Assembly: GCA_934162555.1 (NCBI GenBank)
Contig: CAKPJE010000004.1
Coordinates: 1 to 27,675 of the forward strand
Direction of reading: 5' to 3'
Source: an uncultured Bacilli bacterium
GTDB taxonomy: Bacteria > Bacillota_I > Bacilli_A > RF39 > UBA660
Length of the DNA: 27,675 nt
Part shown: one piece after another, positions 7,704-13,996 of the stretch
How the letters are laid out: each line of letters opens with the position of its first letter
How positions within the stretch are numbered: position 1 is the first letter of the stretch
The notes under the pieces: model-generated
What the model saw: the letters and a program-made list of their open reading frames with translations, nothing else
Told to the model about the DNA's origin: nothing
Database searches by the model: none
Program-made: the position numbers and the translations under genes

Positions 7704-8561
7704 ATGAAAAAAATAATAATTTTTTTAATTGTTTTGTGTACTTTAACGGGATGTCTTAAGAGAGATACAATGGAAGGAATTGAAATATATACAACTGTTT
7801 ACCCTCTTGAATATATAACTAATAGATTATATGGTAATAATAGTACTGTAAGGAGTATTTATCCGAATGGAGTTAATCCGTTTACTTATCCTAGTTTAAC
7901 TGAAAAGCAATTATCTGATTATAGTGCTGCTAGTCTTTATATTTTTAATGGTTTAACTGCAGAAAAAGATTATGTTGTTCCTCTTTTTAACCATAATAAA
8001 GATTTAAAAATTATCAATGCTTCTTTGAGTATGAAAACAAGTTATGGAAATGAAGAATTATGGCTTGATCCCTCAAATTTCTTGCAATTAACTCAAAATA
8101 TTAGAAATGGTTTTGAAGAATATATTAGTAATTATTATTTACTTGAAGAGATAAAGAAAAACTATGAGGATTTAAAACTTGAAGTTTCTAAATTGGATGC
8201 TAATTTAACGGTAATTGGTTCAAATGCCGATTTTAATACAATTGTTGTTACTGATGATTTATTCCTTTTCTTAAAAAAATATAATATTAATGTTATATCA
8301 TTAGATAAAGATAGTTTAACTAATAAAACATTAAATGATGTTAAATCACTTATGGGTGAAGAAAAAATAAGTTATATTTTTACAAAGAAAGATGAAGAGT
8401 TAAGTGATGAGATAAAATCTTTAGTAGATGAATATAAGGTTGAAGTTGTTTATATTCATACCCTTGCTAATTTAACTAATGAAGAAAAAGAAAATGGTTC
8501 AACTTATTTAACTATAATGAATGAAAATATTGAAAAATTAAAAAATGAGTTATATAATTAA
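7704..8561 (+). CDS. ZnuA/AdcA-like substrate-binding lipoprotein lacking the metal-ligand histidines
   Basis: It has a lipoprotein signal with lipobox LTGC (C17) and the fold-defining segments of cluster A-I metal-binding proteins: IYTTVYPLEYIT near the N-terminus, LWLDP (119-123), and the C-terminal TYLTIMNENIEKL pattern. In zinc or manganese binders, histidines occur in DPHxYEPT, in DPHxWLDP and in a TxHxAF motif. Here these positions read NPFTYPS (F60), NEELWLDP (E118) and VTDDLF (D184), so all three histidines are replaced. No ABC ATPase or permease gene is adjacent. It may bind another ligand, act with a distant transporter, or be a non-transport surface lipoprotein. The 3' end forms its own terminator. 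Confidence 0.85.
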   Translation: MKKIIIFLIVLCTLTGCLKRDTMEGIEIYTTVYPLEYITNRLYGNNSTVRSIYPNGVNPFTYPSLTEKQLSDYSAASLYIFNGLTAEKDYVVPLFNHNKDLKIINASLSMKTSYGNEELWLDPSNFLQLTQNIRNGFEEYISNYYLLEEIKKNYEDLKLEVSKLDANLTVIGSNADFNTIVVTDDLFLFLKKYNINVISLDKDSLTNKTLNDVKSLMGEEKISYIFTKKDEELSDEIKSLVDEYKVEVVYIHTLANLTNEEKENGSTYLTIMNENIEKLKNELYN

Positions 8562-8573
8562 CTCGTTTTTATT
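8541..8573 (+). terminator. Intrinsic terminator of the ZnuA-like gene
   Basis: AAAAATGAGTT (8541-8551) pairs with AACTCGTTTTT (8560-8570) through one U-G pair. The stop codon (8559-8561) is at the loop, and U residues fill the 3' arm. Confidence 0.75.
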
Positions 8574-8600
8574 GACATCTAAAAAAAAATAATGTAAAAT
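8572..8600 (+). promoter_or_regulatory. Promoter of tRNA-Ser
   Basis: A perfect TTGACA (8572-8577), 17-base spacer, and TAAAAT (8595-8600) preceded by TG. The tRNA starts 16 bases downstream. Confidence 0.85.
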
Positions 8601-8615
8601 TATATTCGTGGTGTT

Positions 8616-8706
8616 GGAGTAGTACTCAAGAGGCTGAAGAGGCGCCCCTGCTAAGGGTGTAGACCGGGCAACTGGTGCGAGGGTTCAAATCCCTCCTGCT
8701 CCGCCA
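8616..8706 (+). tRNA. tRNA-Ser (GCU)
   Basis: A 91-nt class II tRNA with a long variable arm. The acceptor GGAGTAG/CTGCTCC pairs with one G-U; the anticodon loop CTGCTAA gives anticodon GCU; discriminator G and CCA are encoded. It has its own strong promoter and a terminator at 8762-8785. Confidence 0.96.
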
Positions 8707-8761
8707 TTTTTTTAATAGTAAATATTATTTGTTATAATAAATATATTTATATTGACCAAAA

Positions 8762-8785
8762 AAACTATCTTAAATTAGATAGTTT
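8762..8785. terminator. Bidirectional terminator downstream of tRNA-Ser
   Basis: AAACTATCT (8762-8770) and AGATAGTTT (8777-8785) form a 9-bp stem with a 6-base loop. T-rich tracts follow on both strands (CTTTTTCT on plus, a run of seven T on minus). It can end tRNA-Ser and any minus-strand read-through from the small RNA. Confidence 0.75.
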
Positions 8786-8943
8786 CTTTTTCTATAAAAT
8801 TTTAAATAAAAAAAGCAAAGAAATTTAACCTTTTAAAATATAAGCATGCTAGTAATTCAGCAATACCTATATTTTAAACTAAATGTTCATAATTATTATA
8901 TATCACCTATAAAAATTATGTTGTTTATTCTTTTAAAAGCAAC
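8786..8943. other. AT-rich intergenic stretch with a long hairpin
   Basis: No credible open reading frame. The notable element is a perfect 11-bp inverted repeat (TTTAAAATATA at 8832-8842, TATATTTTAAA at 8868-8878) enclosing a 25-base loop with an inner TGCT/AGCA pairing. It could be the distal part of a longer form of the minus-strand RNA that starts near 9038, or an independent element. Confidence 0.4.
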
Positions 8944-9038
8944 AAAAAAGATAAATAACACCCTCGCAAAAACGTTTATTTATCTTTGTAAAAAATAATC
9001 TTATATAGATTAACAAAAGGCTTTAAGTCCCTTTGTTA
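8944..9038 (-). ncRNA. Candidate small RNA, about 95 nt, unknown family
   Basis: Directly after a consensus promoter (9043-9072) the minus strand forms a 5' hairpin (arms 9029-9038 and 9011-9020). Its G-U pair forms only in the minus-strand RNA. A second hairpin follows (AAAGATAAATAAAC with GTTATTTATCTTT, one bulged base, 14-base loop containing GCGAGGG) with a T6 run near 8944. There is no open frame. The layout is that of an independent sRNA ending in an intrinsic terminator. I see no match to 6S RNA, SRP RNA, tmRNA, RNase P or a T-box. Read-through would continue to the terminator at 8762-8785. Confidence 0.6.
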
Positions 9039-9042
9039 CTCC

Positions 9043-9072
9043 ATTATATAATAAAAATAGAAAGATTGTCAA
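9043..9072 (-). promoter_or_regulatory. Consensus sigma-A type promoter of the small RNA
   Basis: The minus strand has perfect TTGACA (9072-9067), an 18-base spacer and perfect TATAAT (9048-9043). No minus-strand coding gene lies downstream before rnc, more than 1.4 kb away. Confidence 0.8.
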
Positions 9073-9127
9073 GACCTAATGACAAATCAATTTACAATAA
9101 AAATTTTATAAATAAAGGGGATGAAAA

Positions 9128-9196
9128 ATGGCAATACTAATAATAATACTTGGCATATGGTGCGCTCTTTGTGAATTTGCAAAAAAGAGAAAATAA
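9128..9196 (+). CDS. 22-residue hydrophobic small protein
   Basis: The frame encodes MAILIIILGIWCALCEFA followed by KKRK: one membrane-spanning stretch with a positively charged tail. AAAGGGG stands 7 bases before the ATG, and a strong intrinsic terminator (9208-9233) follows closely, so this is a complete short unit rather than a random frame. I see no clear promoter. Size and shape recall membrane peptides, including type I toxins, but similarity to a named family is not evident. Its neighbour on the other strand is the divergent small RNA. Confidence 0.55.
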   Translation: MAILIIILGIWCALCEFAKKRK

Positions 9197-9207
9197 AGTG
9201 CTATATT

Positions 9208-9233
9208 AAAAGTGCTACCTTAATAGCACTTTT
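9208..9233. terminator. Bidirectional terminator between convergent units
   Basis: AAAAGTGCTA (9208-9217) and TAGCACTTTT (9224-9233) form a 10-bp stem with a 6-base loop and T-runs on both sides. It serves the small protein on plus and the transporter operon on minus, whose last stop codon is at 9237-9235. Confidence 0.85.
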
Positions 9234-9234
9234 T

Positions 9235-10365
9235 TTAAAAATACAAGAATGCAACTATTAAATATGAGCATAATAGCGCACATACAATTATTTGATAATT
9301 ATTTATCTTTTTGTCTTTAAATAGTCCTAATAACAAACCAAAATATGTAATATAAATTAAAGGCATACTCGTTAAAGTTGTATTAAAAACAATATTTGGA
9401 ATAAATAAGCATATAAAATAAAAAACAAAAATAGGATTAAATATTAAAGAGAGAACTAATGAAACAATAAAAAATATTGTATATATTAAGCTACCAGAAC
9501 TTACATATAAAGGTAATGATGAAATAAAGTTCATCTCTTTAAATAAAGAAATATATATAAACATCAAAGCATAAAGGAATATACTTGTAAAATCTACTTT
9601 TTCAATTTTTTTATTTTTATATATCCCAATCAATAAACATAATAATGTAAGTATACCACTTAAATATTTTATTTTAAGAACTGAAGATACAATAAGTAAA
9701 AATATCATTATCAAAAATAAATATATATTAAATTTATCCTTAATCTGAATCTCCACTGCATTTCCCATAAATTCTTCATCTTTTATAGATAAACTTACAA
9801 TAAAAAGTTCAATAAAGAAAAGCGCCAGAAAAATTATATATATACCTATTCTACTATCATAGAAAAAGAAATCTAAAAAATTCATTTTCAAATAAGAAGA
9901 AATAATAATATTTTCTGTTGAACCAATCAAAGTACTCATACTACCAAGTATAGAAGAAACAATTATAGACTCCATTAATAATTTAGATTTTACATTATTC
10001 CTTTTAATAATTTCCTCTATATAAGGAATTAGAAAAGCAATCAAAACATAATTATTAACCATTCCTGAAACTATAAAAGTTAATACACAAAGTGAAATAA
10101 TTAATTTTTTATATGTAGTTACTCTCTCAACAATTAAATTAATTAAATAGTTTAATAAATTAGTTTTTATAAAAATTTTACTCAATCCATAAGTAGAAAA
10201 TAAAACCATCAAAGAATTAATATCAATACTTTGTAATATATTAATATTAAAATAATTATTTAATACTAAATAAATTATTCCTGATAATAAAACAATTATT
10301 GCAAGTATTTTATTTTTTATTAAAGCCGCTATACCATATATGGTAACCATAATAGTTTCATACAT
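9235..10365 (-). CDS. ArsB/NhaD-type ion transporter (IT superfamily) permease
   Basis: A 376-residue polytopic membrane protein with about ten or more membrane segments. Two motifs tie it to the ArsB/NhaD/SLC13 ion transporter superfamily: GMVNNYVLIAFLIPYI (about 101-116), matching the conserved DN(V)-containing segment, and SMSTLIGSTENIIISSYL, matching the usual GTATLIGDPPNI re-entrant motif. Here the usual DPP is replaced by STE, so substrate specificity cannot be predicted. It starts 7 bases after the preceding gene, with ribosome binding site TAGGTGA, in a two-gene operon behind a structured leader. Confidence 0.75.
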   Translation of the reverse strand: MYETIMVTIYGIAALIKNKILAIIVLLSGIIYLVLNNYFNINILQSIDINSLMVLFSTYGLSKIFIKTNLLNYLINLIVERVTTYKKLIISLCVLTFIVSGMVNNYVLIAFLIPYIEEIIKRNNVKSKLLMESIIVSSILGSMSTLIGSTENIIISSYLKMNFLDFFFYDSRIGIYIIFLALFFIELFIVSLSIKDEEFMGNAVEIQIKDKFNIYLFLIMIFLLIVSSVLKIKYLSGILTLLCLLIGIYKNKKIEKVDFTSIFLYALMFIYISLFKEMNFISSLPLYVSSGSLIYTIFFIVSLVLSLIFNPIFVFYFICLFIPNIVFNTTLTSMPLIYITYFGLLLGLFKDKKINNYQIIVCALLCSYLIVAFLYF

Positions 10366-10372
10366 ATTTCAC

Positions 10373-10882
10373 CTAAACTATTTTCCCAATTAAACCAAAT
10401 GAAATAATCATCATAATAATACTTGCCATAAAAACACCAAGGAGAATTGATAAAAAAGCTTTTTTCTTATTCATATCCAATAAACTTGCAATCAAAGCAC
10501 CTGTCCAAGCACCAGTGCCAGGAAGTGGAATGCCAACAAATATAACTAATCCCCAAAATCCATATTTTTCAATTGAAGATTTATTTTTTGTAACTTTTTT
10601 ATCTAACCAATCAGTAATCTTTTTAAAACACTTTTTAGTTCTCATCCAATTTATTATTTTTTTTATAAACCACAAAATAAGAGGTATCGGTAATACATTT
10701 CCTATTATACTTATTATATAACTTTGCCAAGGATCTAGTTTTAAAAGTGATGCTGCTATTAAACCTCCTCTTAATTCTAGAATTGGCATCAATGATATAA
10801 TAAAAACAATTAACTGTTTACCACCTATTAGTGTACTACCACCAAATAATCCAACTATTCCTTCAACAATTTTATTTACCAT
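10373..10882 (-). CDS. Small multidrug export (COG2426-like) membrane protein
   Basis: 169 residues with about four to five membrane segments. The segments MPILELRGGLIAA and GIPLPGTGAWTGALIASLLD are characteristic of the Sm_multidrug_ex family (PF06695/COG2426), whose transported substrate is not well established. GAGGAGAG precedes the ATG at 10882. It is co-transcribed with the ArsB/NhaD-like permease. A structured region ending in an intrinsic terminator (10940-10960) lies 58 bases upstream of the start, which suggests control of the operon by attenuation. Confidence 0.85.
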   Translation of the reverse strand: MVNKIVEGIVGLFGGSTLIGGKQLIVFIISLMPILELRGGLIAASLLKLDPWQSYIISIIGNVLPIPLILWFIKKIINWMRTKKCFKKITDWLDKKVTKNKSSIEKYGFWGLVIFVGIPLPGTGAWTGALIASLLDMNKKKAFLSILLGVFMASIIMMIISFGLIGKIV

Positions 10883-10939
10883 ACTTCTTCTCTCCTCTAC
10901 TATCTATAATATCATATTTATATATATTTGAAAAGAAAA

Positions 10940-11134
10940 AAAATGTGCAAAACACATTTTTATCTTATATTTATCTAAAGTGAGTTTTCTAGGATAAAAC
11001 CCAGTTTCAAAGTGGGCATTACATTGTAAACTTTAGGATTCTCAGTATAAAGCATTGAGCGTTCAACACCGTTTACAAATTAAATTCCCAATGTCATATT
11101 TTGTAGATTTATTATAATAACTCTACCTTTAGAC
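10940..11134 (-). ncRNA. Structured RNA leader ending in an intrinsic terminator (riboswitch-like or independent ncRNA)
   Basis: The gap 10883-11268 has no open frame but a series of pairings on the minus strand. These are a hairpin GTAGA...TCTAC (about 11103-11127), an 8-bp helix TTGTAAAC/GTTTACAA (11071-11078 with 11024-11031) enclosing a CTCA/TGAG hairpin, CTGGG/CCTAG (11000-11004 with 10989-10993, a G-U pair valid only in the minus-strand RNA), and a terminator AAAATGTG/CACATTTT (10940-10960) with a T8 run. A possible promoter is TTGCTT-N17-TACAAT (-10 at 11146-11141). It lies just upstream of the transporter operon. The size (about 195 nt) also fits 6S RNA, but I do not recognise its signature. 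Confidence 0.6.
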
Positions 11135-11221
11135 AATCTAATTGTACCATATTATAGATGTATAAGCAACTACTTTTTTGAAACTTTACACTACAAATTT
11201 CTATTTTTATCAAAAAAGGTA

Positions 11222-11249
11222 TTGGCAATTATAAAAAATGTGCTATAAT
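11222..11249 (+). promoter_or_regulatory. Promoter of tRNA-Lys
   Basis: TTGGCA (11222-11227), 16-base spacer, perfect TATAAT (11244-11249) with extended -10 TGC. The tRNA begins 20 bases further on. Confidence 0.8.
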
Positions 11250-11268
11250 ATTAATGCAAGTGATTTAT

Positions 11269-11344
11269 GTCTTGTTAGCTCAGTTGGTAGAGCAACTGAC
11301 TCTTAATCAGTGGGTCTAGGGTTCGAGTCCCTAACAAGACACCA
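11269..11344 (+). tRNA. tRNA-Lys (CUU)
   Basis: 76 nt. Acceptor GTCTTGT/ACAAGAC; anticodon stem ACTGA/TCAGT with loop CTCTTAA gives anticodon CUU; T arm GGTTCGAGTCC; CCA encoded. Confidence 0.96.
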
Positions 11345-11356
11345 TTTTAGATACTA

Positions 11357-11381
11357 AAGTCTTATAATTTAAGGCTTTTTT
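11357..11381 (+). terminator. Terminator of tRNA-Lys
   Basis: AAGTCTTA pairs with TAAGGCTT (one U-G pair, so plus-strand RNA) with a 5-base loop, followed by T6. The remainder of 11382-11593 has no gene; it is AT-rich and carries two promoters for the next tRNA operon. Confidence 0.75.
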
Positions 11382-11446
11382 ATGTTCTACATATTACAAT
11401 ATAATATTATAAAAATATTACTTTTCTATTTTTTTATTAAAACATC

Positions 11447-11475
11447 TTGCCAAATAAAAATGTTTATGTTATAGT
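11447..11475 (+). promoter_or_regulatory. Possible upstream promoter P1 of the tRNA operon
   Basis: TTGCCA (11447-11452), 17-base spacer, TATAGT (11470-11475) with extended TGT. It is followed by an AT-rich hairpin before P2. Confidence 0.5.
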
Positions 11476-11552
11476 AATTAAGTCGTTTGGGAATATATTT
11501 ATTCTAAAAACGAATAAAAATATGATTTTTTGAATATTTTTATTAAAAAGTA

Positions 11553-11581
11553 TTGCAATATTTTAAAAAATATTATATACT
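11553..11581 (+). promoter_or_regulatory. Promoter P2 of the tRNA-Ile-Asn-Glu-Gly operon
   Basis: TTGCAA (11553-11558), 17-base spacer, TATACT (11576-11581). tRNA-Ile starts 13 bases downstream. Confidence 0.6.
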
Positions 11582-11593
11582 TAAGTAGCACGT

Positions 11594-11670
11594 GGGCTTA
11601 TAGCTCAGTTGGTTAGAGCGCTCGTCTGATAAGCGGGAGGTCGAAGGTTCAAATCCTTCTGGGCCCACCA
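11594..11670 (+). tRNA. tRNA-Ile (GAU)
   Basis: 77 nt. Acceptor GGGCTTA/TGGGCCC with G-U pairs; anticodon loop CTGATAA gives GAU; CCA encoded. First of four tRNAs in tandem. Confidence 0.96.
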
Positions 11671-11680
11671 ATTTATAAGT

Positions 11681-11757
11681 GCCTCAATAGCTCAGTCGGT
11701 TAGAGCATTTGACTGTTAATCAAAGGGTCGTAGGTTCGAGTCCTACTTGGGGCGCCA
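11681..11757 (+). tRNA. tRNA-Asn (GUU)
   Basis: 77 nt. Acceptor GCCTCAA/TTGGGGC; anticodon stem TTTGA/TCAAA with loop CTGTTAA gives GUU; discriminator G and encoded CCA. Confidence 0.96.
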
Positions 11758-11771
11758 TTTTTATTTTTTTT

Positions 11772-11848
11772 GGCCAGTTGGTGAAGTGGCTTAACACACT
11801 GCCCTTTCACGGCAGCATTCATGGGTCCGAATCCCATACTGGTCACCA
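11772..11848 (+). tRNA. tRNA-Glu (UUC)
   Basis: 77 nt. Acceptor GGCCAGT/ACTGGTC; anticodon stem CTGCC/GGCAG with loop CTTTCAC gives UUC; CCA encoded. Confidence 0.95.
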
Positions 11849-11858
11849 TTTTTTTATT

Positions 11859-11933
11859 GCAGATGTAGTACAACGGTTAGTATATGGCCTTGCCAAGGCT
11901 AGGATGCCGGTTCGATTCCGGTCATTTGCTCCA
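11859..11933 (+). tRNA. tRNA-Gly (GCC), integration site of a lost element
   Basis: 75 nt. Acceptor GCAGATG/CATTTGC; anticodon loop TTGCCAA gives GCC; T arm CCGGTTCGATTCCGG; CCA encoded. The minus-strand integrase remnant reads through its 3' end and stops inside the T-arm/variable region (stop at 11901-11899), the usual arrangement at a tRNA attachment site. The tRNA itself is intact. Confidence 0.95.
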
Positions 11934-12288
11934 TATTGTAATTATTCCCTTGTTTTACAAGGGTTTCATTATATATAGGCAAATTAATTTCTTGATTATT
12001 TCTTGAAGTTAAATTATTTAAGGTATTAATGGCTTTCTCTTCATCAAGAGGGATAAGGTGAGAATAAACTTTTAAAGTCATTGATATATCAGAATGTCCT
12101 AATCGTTTTGAAATGACTGAGATTGGGATATTCCACGATAATAGTAAGGATGCATGACTATGTCTAAAGTCGTGTATTCTTATTTTTTTTACTTTTGCTT
12201 TCTCATAATAGTCTTTCTTTGATTTTATTGTAGTTCTTGCCAATTTTCTTTGTTTTCTTTTTATTCTTTTTTCATATTTAATATGTAT
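11899..12288 (-). pseudogene. Tyrosine recombinase (integrase) C-terminal remnant
   Basis: The readable part carries the catalytic half of a phage/ICE-type tyrosine recombinase: HDFRHSHASLL (the H-x-x-R box), LGHSDISMTL, and the nucleophile tyrosine in LKVYSHL. The N-terminal arm and core-binding domains and the first catalytic arginine are missing. Upstream the frame has no ATG and meets a stop at 12291-12289; the best start is a TTG at 12243 without a ribosome binding site. It ends in MTGIEPAS, encoded inside tRNA-Gly, as at the ends of elements inserted in tRNA genes. The element that brought it is largely gone. Confidence 0.88.
11947..11966 (+). terminator. Probable terminator of the tRNA operon
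   Basis: CCCTTGT/ACAAGGG (7-bp stem, TTT loop) stands 14 bases after tRNA-Gly, followed by TTT only. The T tract is short, so it may instead be part of the old attachment region. Confidence 0.45.
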
Positions 12289-12356
12289 TTATTGTTATCA
12301 TAGACTATTTCATCTAATAAAGTTAATAGCTTTTTATCCCTATATCTAATCCTATA

Positions 12357-12465
12357 CGTCTTCTAGTAAATAACAATATGTTTTTTTATTTATAAATATT
12401 TTGAAAAGTGATTTAAACATCTTACATTTTTAGTATAATTTTTTGTATGACTTCCCTATTGTATA
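12357..12465 (-). repeat. Left-end remnant of an IS200/IS605-type element, copy A
   Basis: About 110 bases match 26271-26384 at roughly 85 % identity by eye, with small indels. Shared blocks include CAATATGTTTTTTT, TATAAATATTTTGAAA and TTTGTATGACTT. In the other copy this sequence lies immediately upstream of a tnpB start, so it is an element left end. Here no transposase follows, only a short unidentifiable frame (12290-12357) before the integrase remnant. The stretch 12289-12498 holds nothing else but the terminator. Confidence 0.7.
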
Positions 12466-12467
12466 AA

Positions 12468-12499
12468 AAAATGATTCACTGAAAATAGTGAGTCATTTT
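12468..12499. terminator. Terminator hairpin after the three-repeat gene pair
   Basis: ATGATTCACT (12471-12480) and AGTGAGTCAT (12487-12496) pair over 10 bp (U-G in plus, one A-C mismatch in minus), with a T7 tract on minus and T5 on plus. It sits at the end of the 84-residue gene. Confidence 0.6.
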
Positions 12500-12753
12500 T
12501 ATTTATTAATAGAAAAAATTGTAATTAATTCTTTTTGAATATTATATATATCTTCATAAAGAAAATCTAACATTTCTGATTCTGATATATTACTGTTACT
12601 AACATAGTCTTTTACAGATAAAACACTTGGTATTTTTAAAGATTCTTCTTTTAATTTTATCAATTCAGAAATAATAATTAATTCATTACTTATTTGATTC
12701 CTTTTTTCATCTATTGATAAGTTTGAAAATGCTTTTTTAAATTCTTCTGTCAT
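12499..12753 (-). CDS. Small hypothetical protein coupled to the three-repeat protein
   Basis: 84 residues, highly charged and probably all helical (EEFKKAFSNLSIDEKRNQIS, then LIKLKEESLKIP), with no membrane segment or cysteines. Its ATG overlaps the upstream stop in the arrangement TAATG, so translation is coupled and the two proteins probably work together. I do not recognise it. Confidence 0.7.
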   Translation of the reverse strand: MTEEFKKAFSNLSIDEKRNQISNELIIISELIKLKEESLKIPSVLSVKDYVSNSNISESEMLDFLYEDIYNIQKELITIFSINK

Positions 12754-13970
12754 TATCTACTCATTCCCCCAATAAAAGTATCTTGGGTTATTTCAGAAAC
12801 CATTTGTTGCATATCCCGGGTGTTTTGATTAGTTTGTTTCATTGCATTAATTTGTTGTTCTCTTACAGAAACATCTAATTGTCTTTGCTTATCTCTTTCT
12901 TCAGTAAAAACTCTTTTTGCCTCTTCATCAGTTTTTGTTTCGCTAATTTGTTGAATTCCACTTTTTATTTGTTCTAATTTATCAAAATATGATGTATCAT
13001 ATGCTCCTGCATTTACCAACAGATCTTTATCTTTTAAATATCTATCAATTACTTTTGGTACTTGTTCAATAAATACTGGATGATCTTGCCCAGTTAGTTC
13101 TTTATATCTTGCATTTAATTTAACAGCTGACATTGGATCATTGAATGAATAATGTACAACGCCATCAATTAACACAGGTTGCCCATTGTAATATTTTAGT
13201 AATGAAGAAATATCATCTAAACTGGCTTCTTGTGGATTTAATAGAATTTCACTTGCTCTATTTAAAACATGATTATGATTTTCTATAGCCATATTATTGT
13301 TTCTTAATTGTTCATAAACTGTAGGATTACCATTAACACTTATTCCTTGATCTTCTTTAATTTTTTCATCTAAAATTTGTTGTTGTGCTTTTACAAATGT
13401 TGGATGGTCTTGCCCAGTTAATTCTTTATACCTTGCATTTAAAGATGCACCCTGTAATACATTTGGTCTAAAATGATATTGCATTCCATCAACTAATACA
13501 GAGCCTTGATCATAATGATCTAATATGTCTTTAACATCTTCTAAACTAGCCTTTGACATATCAAATTTTAATTTATCAAATTTATCAATATAACTTCCTT
13601 TTTTACTTAAAAGAATACTAATTCCAAGTCCTTCTCCAGTTAAATTATTTTTTAATCTTTGATATATTGTTGGTTTTCCATCAACACTTATTCTTTGACC
13701 AGATTTAATAAGACCATCTAATACTTTTGCTTGTTCACTTATAAATGTAGGATGATCTTGACCTGTGAGTTGTTTATATCTCTCATTTAAGCAAGCTGCA
13801 TCAAGTGGATCAATGTCACAATGATAATTCACTCCATTTACCATTATTGCTCCTTGATTATAGTGATCTAAAATATTTTTAACATCCTCTAAACTAGCTT
13901 TTGACATATCATACTTTATTTCTTGAAATTTTTTATAAAAATCTACACTTTGTTCATTACTATTATTCAT
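12753..13970 (-). CDS. Protein with three ~110-residue internal repeats, unknown function
   Basis: 405 residues, no signal peptide or membrane segment, so probably cytosolic. Three repeats are evident at about 14-107, 131-225 and 240-325. Each opens with a helix of the type DMSKASLEDVKNILDHY, continues with a short beta part (VNGVxYH) and ends in LNxRYKxLTGQDHPxF (61-76, 177-192 and 285-300). Repeats 1 and 2 also share a tail ISVxGxPTxYxxLxNN. The C-terminus (about 345-395) is glutamine-rich and probably coiled coil. The ribosome binding site GGAGGT and an extended -10 (13986-13996) make it a real gene. It lies in the tRNA-Gly island and is coupled to an 84-residue partner. I know no family for it. 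Confidence 0.8.
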   Translation of the reverse strand: MNNSNEQSVDFYKKFQEIKYDMSKASLEDVKNILDHYNQGAIMVNGVNYHCDIDPLDAACLNERYKQLTGQDHPTFISEQAKVLDGLIKSGQRISVDGKPTIYQRLKNNLTGEGLGISILLSKKGSYIDKFDKLKFDMSKASLEDVKDILDHYDQGSVLVDGMQYHFRPNVLQGASLNARYKELTGQDHPTFVKAQQQILDEKIKEDQGISVNGNPTVYEQLRNNNMAIENHNHVLNRASEILLNPQEASLDDISSLLKYYNGQPVLIDGVVHYSFNDPMSAVKLNARYKELTGQDHPVFIEQVPKVIDRYLKDKDLLVNAGAYDTSYFDKLEQIKSGIQQISETKTDEEAKRVFTEERDKQRQLDVSVREQQINAMKQTNQNTRDMQQMVSEITQDTFIGGMSR

Positions 13971-13987
13971 ATACTACCTCCACATAT

Positions 13988-13996
13988 ATTATAACA
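13988..13996 (-). promoter_or_regulatory. Extended -10 promoter of the three-repeat gene
   Basis: The minus strand reads TGTTATAAT; no convincing -35 exists at 16-18 bases (a TTGATG lies at 19). The ATG follows about 20 bases on, with GGAGGT between. Confidence 0.5.

Noticed and set aside
8944..9038. T-box or known housekeeping RNA
   Set aside because: The GAGGGTGTT in the loop lacks the T-box core, and no SRP, tmRNA or RNase P motifs are present.
11899..11933. Flanking direct repeat (attL/attR pair) of the tRNA-Gly 3' end
   Set aside because: No second copy of the tRNA 3' segment could be found in the rest of the window, so attachment-site boundaries are not claimed.
11709..11978. 89-codon plus-strand frame across tRNA-Asn, tRNA-Glu and tRNA-Gly
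   Set aside because: It consists of translated tRNA genes and is not a protein gene.
12753..13970. CRISPR-like or tandem DNA repeats
   Set aside because: The repetition is at protein level in units of about 110 codons; the DNA has diverged and there are no spacer-repeat arrays anywhere in the window.
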